DNA of 64,000 nt, taken from positions 1-64,000 of the forward strand of contig SSFI01000009.1 in assembly GCA_008015325.1 (NCBI GenBank). Direction: 5' to 3'. Of this stretch, positions 17,429-26,685 are shown piece after piece (within the stretch, counting starts at the first letter, position 1; each line of letters begins with the position of its first letter). The notes beneath the pieces are model-generated. The model was not told where the DNA came from. It ran no database searches and saw only the letters and a program-made list of their open reading frames with translations. The stretch comes from Rheinheimera sp. (lineage in GTDB: Bacteria; Pseudomonadota; Gammaproteobacteria; Enterobacterales; Alteromonadaceae). Made by a program: the position numbers and the translations under genes.

Positions 17429-18967
17429 TTATTGGTAGTAATGTTGGCCGCGGATATTGTGGTGCGTCAGTGGTGGTTGCTCGTCAACAACACTGACGAT
17501 TGAGCCGTGTTCTTTGTTGTTCACCAGCAAATTGGTAATCACTTTTAAGTACGGCTGCTCCAGTAGCAGCGCCTGTTGGCTCGCAGCTTCCAGACGCTCA
17601 TTACTATATTTTTTGGCCAGACTCAGAATGGCCAAGCAGCTTTTCACCGCCTGCTCCGGATGCTGACGACGCTCCAACTGGAAGGTGATCACAGCCCTGA
17701 CACCGCTACCAATGCTGTCAGCCCAACCCATTAACCGCTCAGCGCTCCAGCGCTGTTTGATATGAGCGTCAGGCATATGCTCTTTGACGGTACTAAAACC
17801 GCCGTCGTGATGTTTTCTGGGATGCTGAGCAACCACTTTGCCTTGGTAATACACGCAGATGATTTGTGCCGTCGCTTCAATCGTCACGGTGTGACTCACC
17901 AGATGATGCGGCACCGAGTAGGCATGTTTGGCATATAGCACATGATAATCAGGCCCAACACGGGCTTGTTTGCTGTCGATGTACTCATAGGGATATAGCG
18001 GTAAAGGCATCAGTGCGAGTTTATCAAACCGGACATACAGCTCATGACGAGAGCCAGGATGCACACGCTGCTGACGGTGATTCAGCTCTTGCAGCAGTTC
18101 ACGGATCCGCAGGTTTAAACTGTTCAGCGTGTAAAAATGCTCATGCCGTAATCGCATTAGGATCCAGCGCTCAACAATGAGTACCGCGTTTTCAGCCTTT
18201 GATTTGTCCTTGGGTTTATAAGGTCGGGCAGGCATGACTGCCGTGCCGTAATGACGTGCCATGCGGGCATAGTTTTCATTAAGAACCGGCATGTAACGAT
18301 GGGTTTTGGTAACAGCGGAGCGCAGATTATCCGGCACCAGTAAACGCGGAATACCACCAAAGAACTCGAAGGCTCGGACATGTGCCATGATCCAATCTTC
18401 CAGTTGCTGAGAGCGACCGGCTTCAACGTAGGTGTAATTCGATGCACCTAAGGTGGCAACAAAGATTTGGGCGTGATACCGGATCTCACCGGTATCAGGA
18501 TTAAGGATGGCGACTGTTGGCCCACAATAATCGATAAACAGTTTGTCACCGGCAATATGCAGTTGCCGCATGCTGCGTTTGAGGCTTTTAACCCAGGTTT
18601 GATAATGCTCACAAAACTGTGTGTAGCCATAGGCCGTGGCCGTATCAATGTCACGATATTCCTGCCATAACAGCAGCTTGGTCATCCCTTTACGTTTGAG
18701 TTCCTGATGCATCAAGGCGAAATCAGGCTGACGTTTGTGCCTGGACGAGTTTTTGCCTTTATAAACCGCTTTTTCTAACTCGGTATCGCTGGTTTCACCA
18801 AGCAATGGCCAGCTTAAACCGCTGGTCGCAAAGCGTGACAAGATCTCGCTGACAGTGGCGGGACCCACAGAGCAGCATTTACTGATGTCTCTTAAGCTAA
18901 GGCCAGCATCAAAGCGAAGTCTGAGAATGTCTTTAATTTTGCTCATATCTGTTCTCTTTCTAGCCAT
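17429..18967 (-). CDS. istA: IS21-family transposase IstA
   Basis: A 512-residue transposase. The N-terminal helix-turn-helix is SLRDISKCCSVGPATVSEIL (about 20-40). The retroviral-integrase-type core follows: first Asp in KLFIDYCGPT (about 143), second in LLVPDNLRSAV (about 210), and Glu in KSKAENAVLIVERW (about 257). A beta-rich C-terminal part completes the typical length. The start region is followed upstream by the binding-site repeats at 19102-19194. Confidence 0.95.
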   Translation of the reverse strand: MARKRTDMSKIKDILRLRFDAGLSLRDISKCCSVGPATVSEILSRFATSGLSWPLLGETSDTELEKAVYKGKNSSRHKRQPDFALMHQELKRKGMTKLLLWQEYRDIDTATAYGYTQFCEHYQTWVKSLKRSMRQLHIAGDKLFIDYCGPTVAILNPDTGEIRYHAQIFVATLGASNYTYVEAGRSQQLEDWIMAHVRAFEFFGGIPRLLVPDNLRSAVTKTHRYMPVLNENYARMARHYGTAVMPARPYKPKDKSKAENAVLIVERWILMRLRHEHFYTLNSLNLRIRELLQELNHRQQRVHPGSRHELYVRFDKLALMPLPLYPYEYIDSKQARVGPDYHVLYAKHAYSVPHHLVSHTVTIEATAQIICVYYQGKVVAQHPRKHHDGGFSTVKEHMPDAHIKQRWSAERLMGWADSIGSGVRAVITFQLERRQHPEQAVKSCLAILSLAKKYSNERLEAASQQALLLEQPYLKVITNLLVNNKEHGSIVSVVDEQPPLTHHNIRGQHYYQ

Positions 18968-19101
18968 GGTCAGCTTTTCCTAAATGCATTGATGTTAGGA
19001 CGAGCTTACCAGTTGATTTAGTTAGAAAAAGGACGGGATTTCGGCATTCCGATCAGTGATTCCGGCATTCCGAACAGCGATTTCGGAAAATGGCTAAAAG
19101 T

Positions 19102-19194
19102 GATCGGATAAAACCGAAATAGGCGATCGGATTAAACCGAAATGGGTGATCGGATTGGACCGAAATGAGTGTTCGGATTCATCCGAAACATGCA
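19102..19194. repeat. array of four IstA-binding repeats at the IS21 end
   Basis: Copies of GATCGGAT-x5-CCGAAAT begin at 19102, 19125, 19148 and 19171 (the last reads GTTCGGATTCATCCGAAAC), that is, exactly every 23 bases. Related degenerate copies lie at 19040-19090 and near 16600-16650 at the other end. Such multiple terminal repeats are a known feature of IS21 elements and serve as transposase sites. Confidence 0.8.
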
Positions 19195-20518
19195 CTTTGA
19201 GCGAACTCATACAAGGCTTCAATGGCTTGACTGGCGATAACCTGATTCTGTGTGATATCTCCTGCGAGATAGTGGTCTTGCAAAGTGTCTAAACTGTTTT
19301 GAAGCAGTGATGTAGCCACTGATAGACCACCATCGGCGGGGTCAATATTGTTATTGGCGCCAGTTGCTCGAATGCGTTGAGAGTTAATATCTAACAGGTA
19401 GTCCCCAGAAAAAATTCCTATATTTTTCAAATAACTAGCAATCTTCAACTCAAGACCATCCCACTGATGAGTGCCAGATTTACTCCCTAACGGCAGCAAA
19501 TACGGAGTTGGCTTTTTATTAGGATGGAACTTGCTTTGTTTGGATGGATTGTAAGCTTCAGCGTATTCTTCAAGCCGTTTCACGAAGCCCACATAGCGAC
19601 TTTCAATCGCAAACCTACCCGGTCGACCATCTTGGTATGTAAACGAGACTGTTACATACCCCCTCTCATTCACCTCGGAATAGCTGAGTGGCATGTAGGC
19701 ATTTTTCAGGGGGATATCAGTTAAAGCTCTTAGCGCGGCGTAGGCCGCCAGAATCGCCCATTTTTTTTGATTATTTGTTATAAGGCTCTTGGCCTCTTTT
19801 TTTACCGTGCGAGCGTCCTTGTTTACGCCCACTATCGTGATGGTTTTCTGGTCAAGAACCTCGAAAAAGCGCTCAATCAGATAAGGCGCGTGGACGCTAC
19901 GATTATCGGTATAGCACGATAGTAGCGCTTGAAACATTGAAAAGTGGCTGCTAGTGAATGGCACAAGCTTACCACCAAAGGTTAAGGCATAAAATAGTGG
20001 AGGATGACCCGAATTAAATTCAGGATTAAATAGTGACGACAAACGAGTAAGCGTTCGAATAAAGGTCAGACCATCCCGCTTATCGATTTCGAGAGGCAAT
20101 TCATCTTCCTGTTCAACGTTATCAACATCGTCATGTTCAGCTTCCGAAAAAGTACCTTGAACCACTTTCTTAGCGCGGCCTTTCCATGTCTTTATTGTGA
20201 CATAGCGGGTAGTACGGTGCTCTTTTCTGTATTCTGACTCAACTATGGGATGACAAACATTCAAAACAGGTGTCGAATTAAGATTAGTGTAGTGACAAAA
20301 CAAGTAATATCCAGACACCATAGCGACATTGAACGGAGATAGCGAGTTAGTCTCACCTATTTCTGGCTTAGCGTTGGATAGTTCAATGGATTGAATACGA
20401 CCATTGTCGATTTCATCAAAAACGGCGGTTAGCCTATCTAACTCAATATCTTTCTCTTTTGCGGCAACTAACTGACTACTTATTGAAAAAAATAGCAACT
20501 GTAGGCGACGTAGGAGGG
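19195..20518 (-). pseudogene. middle fragment of the interrupted recombinase-partner gene
   Basis: About 440 residues lying between the IS3 and IS21 insertions. It begins in frame just after the GGG duplication with LLRRLQLLFFSISSQLVAAK and runs to the IS21 border at EALYEFAQ. Near its end, DINSQRIRATGANNN followed by LLQNSLDTLQDHYLAGD resembles, in degenerate form, the Arg/His box and final Tyr region of tyrosine recombinases. That makes it a recombinase-like partner of the 504-aa integrase. No function should remain while both ISs are present. Confidence 0.75.
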
Positions 20519-20580
20519 TGATCTGATCCAGTAGTACTGGACACCGCGCTAAGTGAGTAAAATCACATAACGAGGTGAAT

Positions 20581-20865
20581 ATGACAATCAAAAAGAACCG
20601 CAAGACTTATACCGCTGAATTTAAAGCAGAAGCCCTGAAACTGGCTGAACGTGTTGGCGTGGCTGAAGCCGCCCGGCAGCTGAAGATTTACGAAACTCAG
20701 ATCTATAACTGGCGTAGTGCTGCAGAGAAAAAGTCCACAACCAGCCTGCGCGAAGCTGAACTGGCCGCTGAAGTCGCGAAGTTACGCCGGCAACTGGCTG
20801 ACCAGGCTGAGGACTTAGCCATTCTAAAAAAGGCCGCAACCTACTTCGCCAAGAATCAAAAGTAG
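20581..20865 (+). CDS. IS3-family transposase OrfA
   Basis: A 94-residue protein with a helix-turn-helix (RKTYTAEFKAEALKLAERV, VAEAARQLKIYETQIYNW) and a C-terminal leucine-zipper segment rich in Ala, Leu and Glu. It binds the IS ends and, after a -1 frameshift, becomes the N-terminus of the full OrfAB transposase. ATG 20581 follows CGAGG; a GTG two codons earlier is less likely. Confidence 0.93.
   Translation: MTIKKNRKTYTAEFKAEALKLAERVGVAEAARQLKIYETQIYNWRSAAEKKSTTSLREAELAAEVAKLRRQLADQAEDLAILKKAATYFAKNQK
20826..20832 (+). promoter_or_regulatory. programmed -1 frameshift site between orfA and orfB
   Basis: The heptamer A AAA AAG lies in the orfA frame (codons AAA AAG at 20827-20832). In the -1 frame there is no stop from here to the orfB stop at 21729-21731, so slippage gives the OrfAB fusion, as is known for IS3 elements. 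Confidence 0.75.
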
Positions 20866-20879
20866 CGACTTTTGAGTTT

Positions 20880-21731
20880 ATGCTGGAGCACCAACACCGG
20901 TTCCGTCTGCAACGCATGGCGGCCGTGTTTGGTGTATCGCGAAGTGGGTATTATCAGTGGCGTCGCACCGGTGCAGAACCTGGCGAGAAAGCGCTGCGGC
21001 GTGCAGCCCTGGACCAAAAAATCAGTCAGGCTTTTACGCAAGGTAAACAGCGTGACGGTGCCCGCCGTATTCAGGTTGAGCTTGCTGAAAGTGGCGACAA
21101 AGTTGATTTAAAAACGATATTTAACAGCATGAAAAGACAGGGATTAAAAGCCAAAGCCGCGCGGAAGTTTAAGACAACCACAGACAGCAATCATCAGCTG
21201 CCAGTGGCGCCAAATCTGCTGGAACAGGACTTTAGCAGCGATGCGCCAAACCAGAAATGGGTGGGTGATATCACGTATTTGCTGACCAATGAGGGCTGGC
21301 TTTATTTGGCGGTGATCATAGATTTGTACTCGCGCGCCGTGATTGGTTGGTCGATGAACGAAAGGATGACAGCAGAGCTGACGTGTGATGCGTTAAAGAT
21401 GGCGCTGTTCCGGCGTGGTTTCCCTGAAGGGGTTATCGTGCACAGCGACCGGGGCAGCCAATATTGCTCGATGGCTTATCGGGATCTGATTGCAAAACAT
21501 CAGCTTACGCAAAGCATGAGTCGCAAAGGCAACTGTTGGGATAATGCGGTAGCAGAAAGCTTCTTCCATACGCTGAAGGTCGAATTGCTCAAAGATGAAC
21601 CGTTAACTGACCGGGCCACGCTGAAACAACAGGTATTTGAATATATTGAAGTTGATTACAACAAAACCAGACGGCATAGTGCTATTGGCTATCTCAGCCC
21701 AGAAAACTATGAGCTAAAGAAAACTGCTTAG
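20880..21731 (+). CDS. IS3-family transposase OrfB (integrase core)
   Basis: A 283-residue protein with the DDE catalytic core: first Asp in KWVGDITYL, second in VIVHSDRGSQYC, and Glu in WDNAVAESFFHTLKVELL (D-D-35-E spacing). The N-terminal part has the HTH_21-like stretch. It is probably made mainly as an OrfAB fusion by frameshift at 20826. Its 3' end matches the scar at 8601-8725. Confidence 0.95.
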   Translation: MLEHQHRFRLQRMAAVFGVSRSGYYQWRRTGAEPGEKALRRAALDQKISQAFTQGKQRDGARRIQVELAESGDKVDLKTIFNSMKRQGLKAKAARKFKTTTDSNHQLPVAPNLLEQDFSSDAPNQKWVGDITYLLTNEGWLYLAVIIDLYSRAVIGWSMNERMTAELTCDALKMALFRRGFPEGVIVHSDRGSQYCSMAYRDLIAKHQLTQSMSRKGNCWDNAVAESFFHTLKVELLKDEPLTDRATLKQQVFEYIEVDYNKTRRHSAIGYLSPENYELKKTA

Positions 21732-21761
21732 TGGCGTGTCCAGTGTTGGCGGATCAGATCA

Positions 21762-22344
21762 GGGTGCTGTACTCGTTTTGAGAATAGGCTGGAGTCGACT
21801 TGCCTCCACTCGAAAAGGAAGGTACGTCTCGCAGCCATTGTTCATCGTAAACCCTAGCACGCATTAACATGGTTGTTATACAAACTTTTAATATCGCCGC
21901 GGTATTTTCTTTGATGCCAATGTCTTCTTCATGAGCATAGAGGTAGAGAAAGGCCAGCGGCTTTTTGGCAAGCGCTATACGTCTATGTAGCTCACCGTTC
22001 TGCCCAACGTAACTTAGGAAACCTTCTTTTGAAAAGGGATCGATGCTGCTATTCTCACAATAACGGCAATATTTTTGAAACGTTAGATACATATTATATT
22101 CTGCATCCACCGAGGCACTATCCTTTAGTCGCTCACTTAATGCTCTCGCAAGGCGGATAACATACTTTCGACGCTGCTCACTATCATTCAGTAATGGCGA
22201 AAAATCAAACACAACAACCGTTTTGCTTGCGATGGTGGCCTTTTGCTTTAGCAAACCAATATCAATGACTTTCCGTCCCCTTGGGACAATCGAATTATCC
22301 TTTAAAACATCTGGATTTAATGGGCTTTTTCGAAGTCCTGCCAT
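21762..22344 (-). pseudogene. N-terminal fragment of the interrupted recombinase-partner gene
   Basis: The first 194 or so residues, starting at ATG 22344 with AAGGA eight bases ahead. It contains a likely core-binding region (NMYLTFQKYCRYCENSSIDP, FLSYVGQNGELHRRIALAKK) and is cut by the IS3 element after PAYSQNEYST. The start is 18 bases behind the stop of the 504-aa recombinase, so the two formed an operon. Joined with 19200-20515 and 16325-16586 and one copy of each duplication, the total is 2166 bases, a multiple of three: 721 residues plus stop. Confidence 0.78.
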
Positions 22345-22362
22345 CCTCACATTCCTTGATTT

Positions 22363-23877
22363 TCAATTCTTATTCAGGGCGCGTTGTGCTTCTTTATTTT
22401 TCCTGGATGCGTACATCAACCTAGCGACACGGTCGTTCATGTAATTGATGTACTTCTGGGTCGTACTGGTATCTGCATGCCCCATGAGATCTGCCAACTC
22501 GCTGAGGAGCAAATCAAAGACCATCTGTCTACGAGTCGCTTCTCTCTTGAGCCAATGTGTAGCGAATGTGGAACGCAAATCTTGCATTCGGTAGTACCAC
22601 TGTGGATGTGTCTCTTGGATATGTGAGCGAATGGTGCTCAGTTTCTTTTGCAGGCTTTTATCAGAGTACGGTAATCCGCTTGCATTGACGAATAGATACT
22701 GTACATCCTGACTCTGGTGCAGGCTTTCTTCAAACCTCTCAGTTTCAAATGAGTCCTCTGTTCCGCCATTGATGTAATGAACTTTTAATCTTGCTCGTAT
22801 GTCCTTTTCATGCTGCTTTTTAAGATTCTTGACTCGCTTCGTTAACAGTTTTTTTCTCTGCTCGCTATGCAGGTACTCATTAAGCTCAAGCAACAATTCA
22901 TACGGAATAGATATATTGCGTTGCTTGTCAAACTTGGTGCGACATCCGTTAAGTGGTCCAATCCTAAAAGGAATACTTTCAGCATCGCTCGTCGGATGGT
23001 GAATGCCGATAGCAGGGAACGTTACAAGCTCTTTCACACGCAATCCCGTTTCTACAGCTAAACGATACATTAGAGAATACGTTTTATTTTGCCCTCGACG
23101 TGGCCACGACTTAATGTGGTCAAGGAAGATGTCCTTATGATTTTCAATCATTGGTTTTAGTAATTGGTGAGGCTGACTGCTCTGAACTTTAGGAAAGCGT
23201 TTTTTTAGGTCAGTTGTCTGTACGTAAATAACCTTGTTTCTTATTTTTGTGTGAGCAAGTATGTCGTGCTGATTTATTTTCTCAGATTTACGTACTGTGA
23301 CTTCTTCAATTGCGAAAGGTTTTCGGTCTCGTGTAATAAAGAAAAGTCCGCTTCTGTGGAGCCACTTATAAAAACTTATTACTACATCTGTATATGTCAT
23401 AGCTGTCGATAAACTATAACCGCTCGGATTCTTCAATACCTGTCCCGTTGCCGGGCAAATCTGCTTTATATTATCAAGTAAGTAATCTACGTATAGCCAA
23501 ACAATACCCTCTTTTGGATCGCTAGTAAGAGACTGGTAGCTTTTGGGTTGCCCATTATGATTTTTGTTATATGCAGAAATGAAGTTCTGAAATGACAACA
23601 AAGCATTTGCTTCGGGTGATGTGCTTTTAGCACCTTCTTTAAGTCGATAGTGAAGATATTGATTGTGTGGTTCGAGCGGTAATCCGTTAGGCTGGACAAT
23701 AATAGAAAGCTCACTCGGCTCAGAATTGCTTTTTTTTATGGCTAGTTCAACCTCGCCAGTCTCTGAGTTGGTTGACATACTCAAATCTGGTTCAGCTAGT
23801 AATCTTATTCTTTTTACTTGGAAACCATCTTTCTTCATAAGACTGAATTCTTTCTTACTGAAAGTTGATTTAAGCAT
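22363..23877 (-). CDS. tyrosine recombinase / site-specific integrase of the island
   Basis: A 504-residue phage-integrase-type protein. The first catalytic Arg is in VETGLRVKELVTFP (about 287), the box II region is MQDLRSTFATHWLKRE and the GH motif is LSELADLMGHADTSTTQKYI, whose Tyr is the nucleophile (about 480). The N-terminal 200 residues hold the core-binding domain. It lies next to the flotillin gene cut by the island, where an island integrase is expected. It appears intact, whereas its partner gene is not. Confidence 0.88.
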   Translation of the reverse strand: MLKSTFSKKEFSLMKKDGFQVKRIRLLAEPDLSMSTNSETGEVELAIKKSNSEPSELSIIVQPNGLPLEPHNQYLHYRLKEGAKSTSPEANALLSFQNFISAYNKNHNGQPKSYQSLTSDPKEGIVWLYVDYLLDNIKQICPATGQVLKNPSGYSLSTAMTYTDVVISFYKWLHRSGLFFITRDRKPFAIEEVTVRKSEKINQHDILAHTKIRNKVIYVQTTDLKKRFPKVQSSQPHQLLKPMIENHKDIFLDHIKSWPRRGQNKTYSLMYRLAVETGLRVKELVTFPAIGIHHPTSDAESIPFRIGPLNGCRTKFDKQRNISIPYELLLELNEYLHSEQRKKLLTKRVKNLKKQHEKDIRARLKVHYINGGTEDSFETERFEESLHQSQDVQYLFVNASGLPYSDKSLQKKLSTIRSHIQETHPQWYYRMQDLRSTFATHWLKREATRRQMVFDLLLSELADLMGHADTSTTQKYINYMNDRVARLMYASRKNKEAQRALNKN

Positions 23878-23934
23878 TAGTCATTTTTTTGATTTCGTCA
23901 AGCGCCAACTTTAGAAGTCATAAAAAAGAGCCAA

Positions 23935-24354
23935 CTATAACTTACCTTCGACCAGCTCTTTCAGCTCGGCCGGATTCATCGTTTTTAAACCCAGCGTCTG
24001 CGCGGCATTGCCGATGGATTCGACAGTGGGTTTGACCCGTACGTAAAATTCCGCCATCACGTCGACCCGCATCCGGTCACGGGTGATCAGCGCCTGTTCG
24101 GCGGCACGGCGCACTTCAAGACGCAGCGTATTCATATTAACCGGAATAATTTCGTGCAGTACCGGCAGCACAATAGCGCCACCATTCATAATGACTTTTT
24201 CCCCACGAAAACCGGTGCGGACAAAAGATACTTCTTTGGTGGCACGTTTATACAGCCGGGCCAAAATCAAACCCAGCACCAGCAAGGCGCCTAATAACAC
24301 CGCAACCAGGGTCAATACATCGACAGAGACCGTTACCGGCGTCACTTCATTCAT
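23935..24354 (-). pseudogene. flotillin/YqiK-like gene truncated by the island
   Basis: 139 residues: an N-terminal membrane anchor (VLTLVAVLLGALLVLGLILA), then the start of the SPFH domain (ATKEVSFVRTGFRGEKVIMN, VMAEFYVRVKPTVESIGNAA). The family is normally over 500 residues. The frame ends TMNPAELKELVEGKL-stop, exactly where family members continue with the rest of the SPFH domain. The missing 3' part is not in this window and may lie beyond its left edge if the island inserted without loss. The ATG overlaps the yqiJ stop (ATGA). Confidence 0.8.
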
Positions 24355-25028
24355 GGTTTCACTTCCTTTTGCTCTGAGGGGGATAAAGATTCGGGCGCTT
24401 TACAGGCCAGATAACGGCCGTGGGCATAACTGAGTAACAACACGGCACTGCCCTGCTGCAATTCTGACTGGTCATCCGGTTCCACCCGGATATAGTGCAG
24501 GTAACCATGTTGGTCCATCACGCGGGCTTCGGCGCTGTAACCGCTGCGGGCATTGCCCAGGGTTAAAATCGCCACCCGGCCGAGCAGATCGTCCTGGCTG
24601 ACTGCCGTCGTTTCATCTTTGGGCAACAAGCGCGCCAGCCAGCCGCCGGTCAGACGCAGCTGCGGCAAGGTCGCCGGCAGCACCAGCAACACAGCGAGCC
24701 AGCCCGGTAGTAAGACCTGACTCAGCTGAAAAATGCCCCACTGCAGCAGCAAACCGGTTAAACCAAAACAGCACAGCCACAGCACCAGCAGCATCAATAC
24801 CGGTACTTCACCAAAGCGTAACCAGCTGAATAACCGTGCCAGGCTGCTGTCTTCATCGACGGCTACTTCGCTGTGTGGATTGAGATCAGGCTCCGGCAAC
24901 ACTTGCTCCAGCGCATCCGCCATGCTCTGGCCAAACAACAGTGCCAGCAGTTCCAGTGCGCCAATGCCGAACATCAGCACAAGCGCCACGCTGAACCATT
25001 GGGTTTGTGGTAACCAGAACAAACTCAT
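24351..25028 (-). CDS. yqiJ: YqiJ-like membrane protein with OB-fold domain
   Basis: About 225 residues. Three hydrophobic segments (about 10-30, 75-100, 103-125) precede a C-terminal soluble part with DDLLGRVAILTLGNARSGYS and GSAVLLLSYAHGRYLACK, typical of the YqiJ/NfeD-like OB fold. Such proteins are encoded next to flotillins and work with them in the membrane. ATG 25028 is chosen because AAGGA lies 8 bases ahead and it overlaps the previous stop (ATGA). Confidence 0.8.
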   Translation of the reverse strand: MSLFWLPQTQWFSVALVLMFGIGALELLALLFGQSMADALEQVLPEPDLNPHSEVAVDEDSSLARLFSWLRFGEVPVLMLLVLWLCCFGLTGLLLQWGIFQLSQVLLPGWLAVLLVLPATLPQLRLTGGWLARLLPKDETTAVSQDDLLGRVAILTLGNARSGYSAEARVMDQHGYLHYIRVEPDDQSELQQGSAVLLLSYAHGRYLACKAPESLSPSEQKEVKP

Positions 25029-25588
25029 TGCGGACATCCTTGTGCTTTTAGCCGCTGTAAATGCCGGGCTGCGCTGGCTTGCAGCGCCAGCTGTTGTAAT
25101 TCTGTCAAAGGTGTTGGATCTTCAGCTGCGGCAGGTTGCTCCGGCAGCTGGTTGTCACACAACTGCTCGTTCAGCCTTGCCAGTTGACGCTCTGTCGCCT
25201 GCTGCTGTTGTTCAATCTCCGCCAGTTGCCATAAATGCGTAAGCGTCTTGGCTTCGTCCTGCTGCTGCAACGCTTGTTTGGCTGCCGTTTCGCTGGCCAA
25301 AAACGCCGTCGCCAACTTTTGCAGTTGTTGTTGGCATCGACGTTTTTCCGCTTCCAGCAGGCCTAACTGCTGCTGTGCGGCGGCTCGCGCCAACATCTGT
25401 TGTTTTTGTTGTTGCTGTTGTTGGAATTGTTGATCAGACACTGAGACTTGGGTCTGTAAATGGGACCGGAGACTATGCCACCAGGCCTGCAAAATTCTGT
25501 AAATCCGTGAACCCGACAAACCCGCCCTCCGCCTGGCAATGATTTCGCGACAAACTGCATAAATAACAAATTGCTTACAGCAACACAA
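25025..25588 (-). CDS. glutamine-rich coiled-coil protein
   Basis: Up to 187 residues, with long Gln-rich helices (about 50-140) suited to a coiled coil, somewhat like PspA/IM30 proteins found beside flotillin genes, but I cannot assign it. The first 30 residues are unlike the rest, so the real start may be the in-frame TTG at 25492. The stop overlaps the yqiJ ATG, so it is coupled with yqiJ and the flotillin gene. Confidence 0.6.
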   Translation of the reverse strand: MCCCKQFVIYAVCREIIARRRAGLSGSRIYRILQAWWHSLRSHLQTQVSVSDQQFQQQQQQKQQMLARAAAQQQLGLLEAEKRRCQQQLQKLATAFLASETAAKQALQQQDEAKTLTHLWQLAEIEQQQQATERQLARLNEQLCDNQLPEQPAAAEDPTPLTELQQLALQASAARHLQRLKAQGCPQ

Positions 25589-25656
25589 TAAAAATTACCG
25601 GCTTGCTGCAATCCGGCGTAGCAGATATGGTGGTGTTTTTGCGAAGGAATGCGGGT

Positions 25657-26685
25657 ATGAAAATCACCACCACACAATTACAGACAGCCGTGACACAAGG
25701 CATTCTGCAGCCAGGCCAGGACCTGCAGCTCTGGCAATTCCTGCAACAACAGCAACAGGGCGTAGCGCAATTCAAAGCCGCGCATTTGTTGTATTACTTC
25801 GGCGGTGTGCTGGCCATTGCCGCCATGTCGTTGTTTATGAGCTTAAGCCATGAATTTTATGGTGGTTCAGGCCTCGCTGCATTGGCATTTTTTTATGCGC
25901 TACTGGGCCTGATGCTGGCCGAGCAACAACGCCAGCGCCAGCAGCCATTGCTGACCGGCATCTTTGCAACTTTTGCCTTAGTGCAAACCCCTTTATTGGT
26001 ATTTGGCCTGTTACTCGGTTATGGCCTGTGGGATAACCGCGACTACCAGCATTATCATCAATGGATTGACGCGCGCTGGCTCTGGATGGAACTGGCCACT
26101 TTGCTGACTTCTGCCGTAGCTTTGTATCGTTACCGCCTGCCGTTTTTAGTCATGCCTGTGGCGGTCACCCTCTGGTACCTCGGCATGGACCTCGCCCCGC
26201 TGCTGTTGCAGGATTTAGACGCAGACTGGCAACAACGCAAATGGGTAGCCGTTGGCTGGGGCTTGCTGACGTTAGCTCTGGCGTTTTATGTCGATTTACG
26301 CAACCGCCGGCCGGCTGACTTTGCGTTTTGGTTGTACCTGTCTGGTTTGCTGAGTTTTTGGGGCGGCCTGACTGCGATGGATTCAGACAGCGAACTGGGC
26401 AAAGCGATTTATGCCGCCATCAACATCGGCTTGTTATTGCTTGGTGTCGCACTGGTGCGACGGGTTTTCGCTGTGTTTGGCGGCCTCGGCGTACTGATTT
26501 ATTTATGCCATTTGGCCTTTGATTTGTTTGAGGACAGCAACTGGTTCCCGCTGGTGCTGTGCGCCATTGGTTTTACGGTGATTTATGCGGGTATGTTATG
26601 GCAACGCCATGAAGCACGTTGGTCAGCAGCGTTGCAACAGTTGCTGCCGTTGCAGGTACAGCAGCTGGTGGCGCGGCGACGTTAA
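25657..26685 (+). CDS. polytopic membrane protein, DUF2157-like
   Basis: About 342 residues. A short soluble N-terminus (TTTQLQTAVTQGILQPGQDL) is followed by some ten hydrophobic segments, beginning HLLYYFGGVLAIAAMSLFM and ending near residue 325. This layout resembles DUF2157 membrane proteins, but the family match is tentative. GAAGGA lies ahead of ATG 25657. The 3' end overlaps the convergent M48 gene by 4 bases. Confidence 0.6.
   Translation: MKITTTQLQTAVTQGILQPGQDLQLWQFLQQQQQGVAQFKAAHLLYYFGGVLAIAAMSLFMSLSHEFYGGSGLAALAFFYALLGLMLAEQQRQRQQPLLTGIFATFALVQTPLLVFGLLLGYGLWDNRDYQHYHQWIDARWLWMELATLLTSAVALYRYRLPFLVMPVAVTLWYLGMDLAPLLLQDLDADWQQRKWVAVGWGLLTLALAFYVDLRNRRPADFAFWLYLSGLLSFWGGLTAMDSDSELGKAIYAAINIGLLLLGVALVRRVFAVFGGLGVLIYLCHLAFDLFEDSNWFPLVLCAIGFTVIYAGMLWQRHEARWSAALQQLLPLQVQQLVARRR

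Larger units (their letters stand above)
16592..19194 (-). mobile_element. IS21-family insertion sequence, about 2.6 kb
   Basis: Carries istA and istB. The left end starts TGCGTATTTCGGTGAATCCG and the reverse complement of the right end starts TGCATGTTTCGGATGAATCC, a good imperfect inverted repeat. CTTTG flanks both sides (16587-16591 and 19195-19199) as a 5-bp target duplication. The IS sits inside the second gene of the recombination module. Both of its genes look intact. Confidence 0.85.
20519..21761 (+). mobile_element. IS3-family insertion sequence, 1243 bp
   Basis: The left end is TGATCTGATCC...ACTGGACAC and the right end, reversed, is TGATCTGATCC...ACTGGACAC: about 21 of 26 bases agree, with TG...CA termini. 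GGG flanks both sides (20516-20518 and 21762-21764) as a 3-bp duplication. It carries orfA and orfB in the usual -1 frame relation. It interrupts the recombinase-partner gene; removing it restores the reading frame. Confidence 0.9.

Noticed and set aside
17866..18180. Open frames on the + strand opposite istA
   Set aside because: They mirror the real istA gene; codon pattern and family match are on the - strand.
19102..19194. Regular 23-base repeats considered as a CRISPR array
   Set aside because: The units abut without unique spacers and lie at an IS21 end, where multiple transposase sites are expected.
19179..20603. Reading the middle recombinase-partner fragment as a 474-residue gene starting inside the IS3 element
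   Set aside because: The first 28 residues are encoded by the IS end and the last two by the IS21 end; the borders and duplications show it is a fragment.
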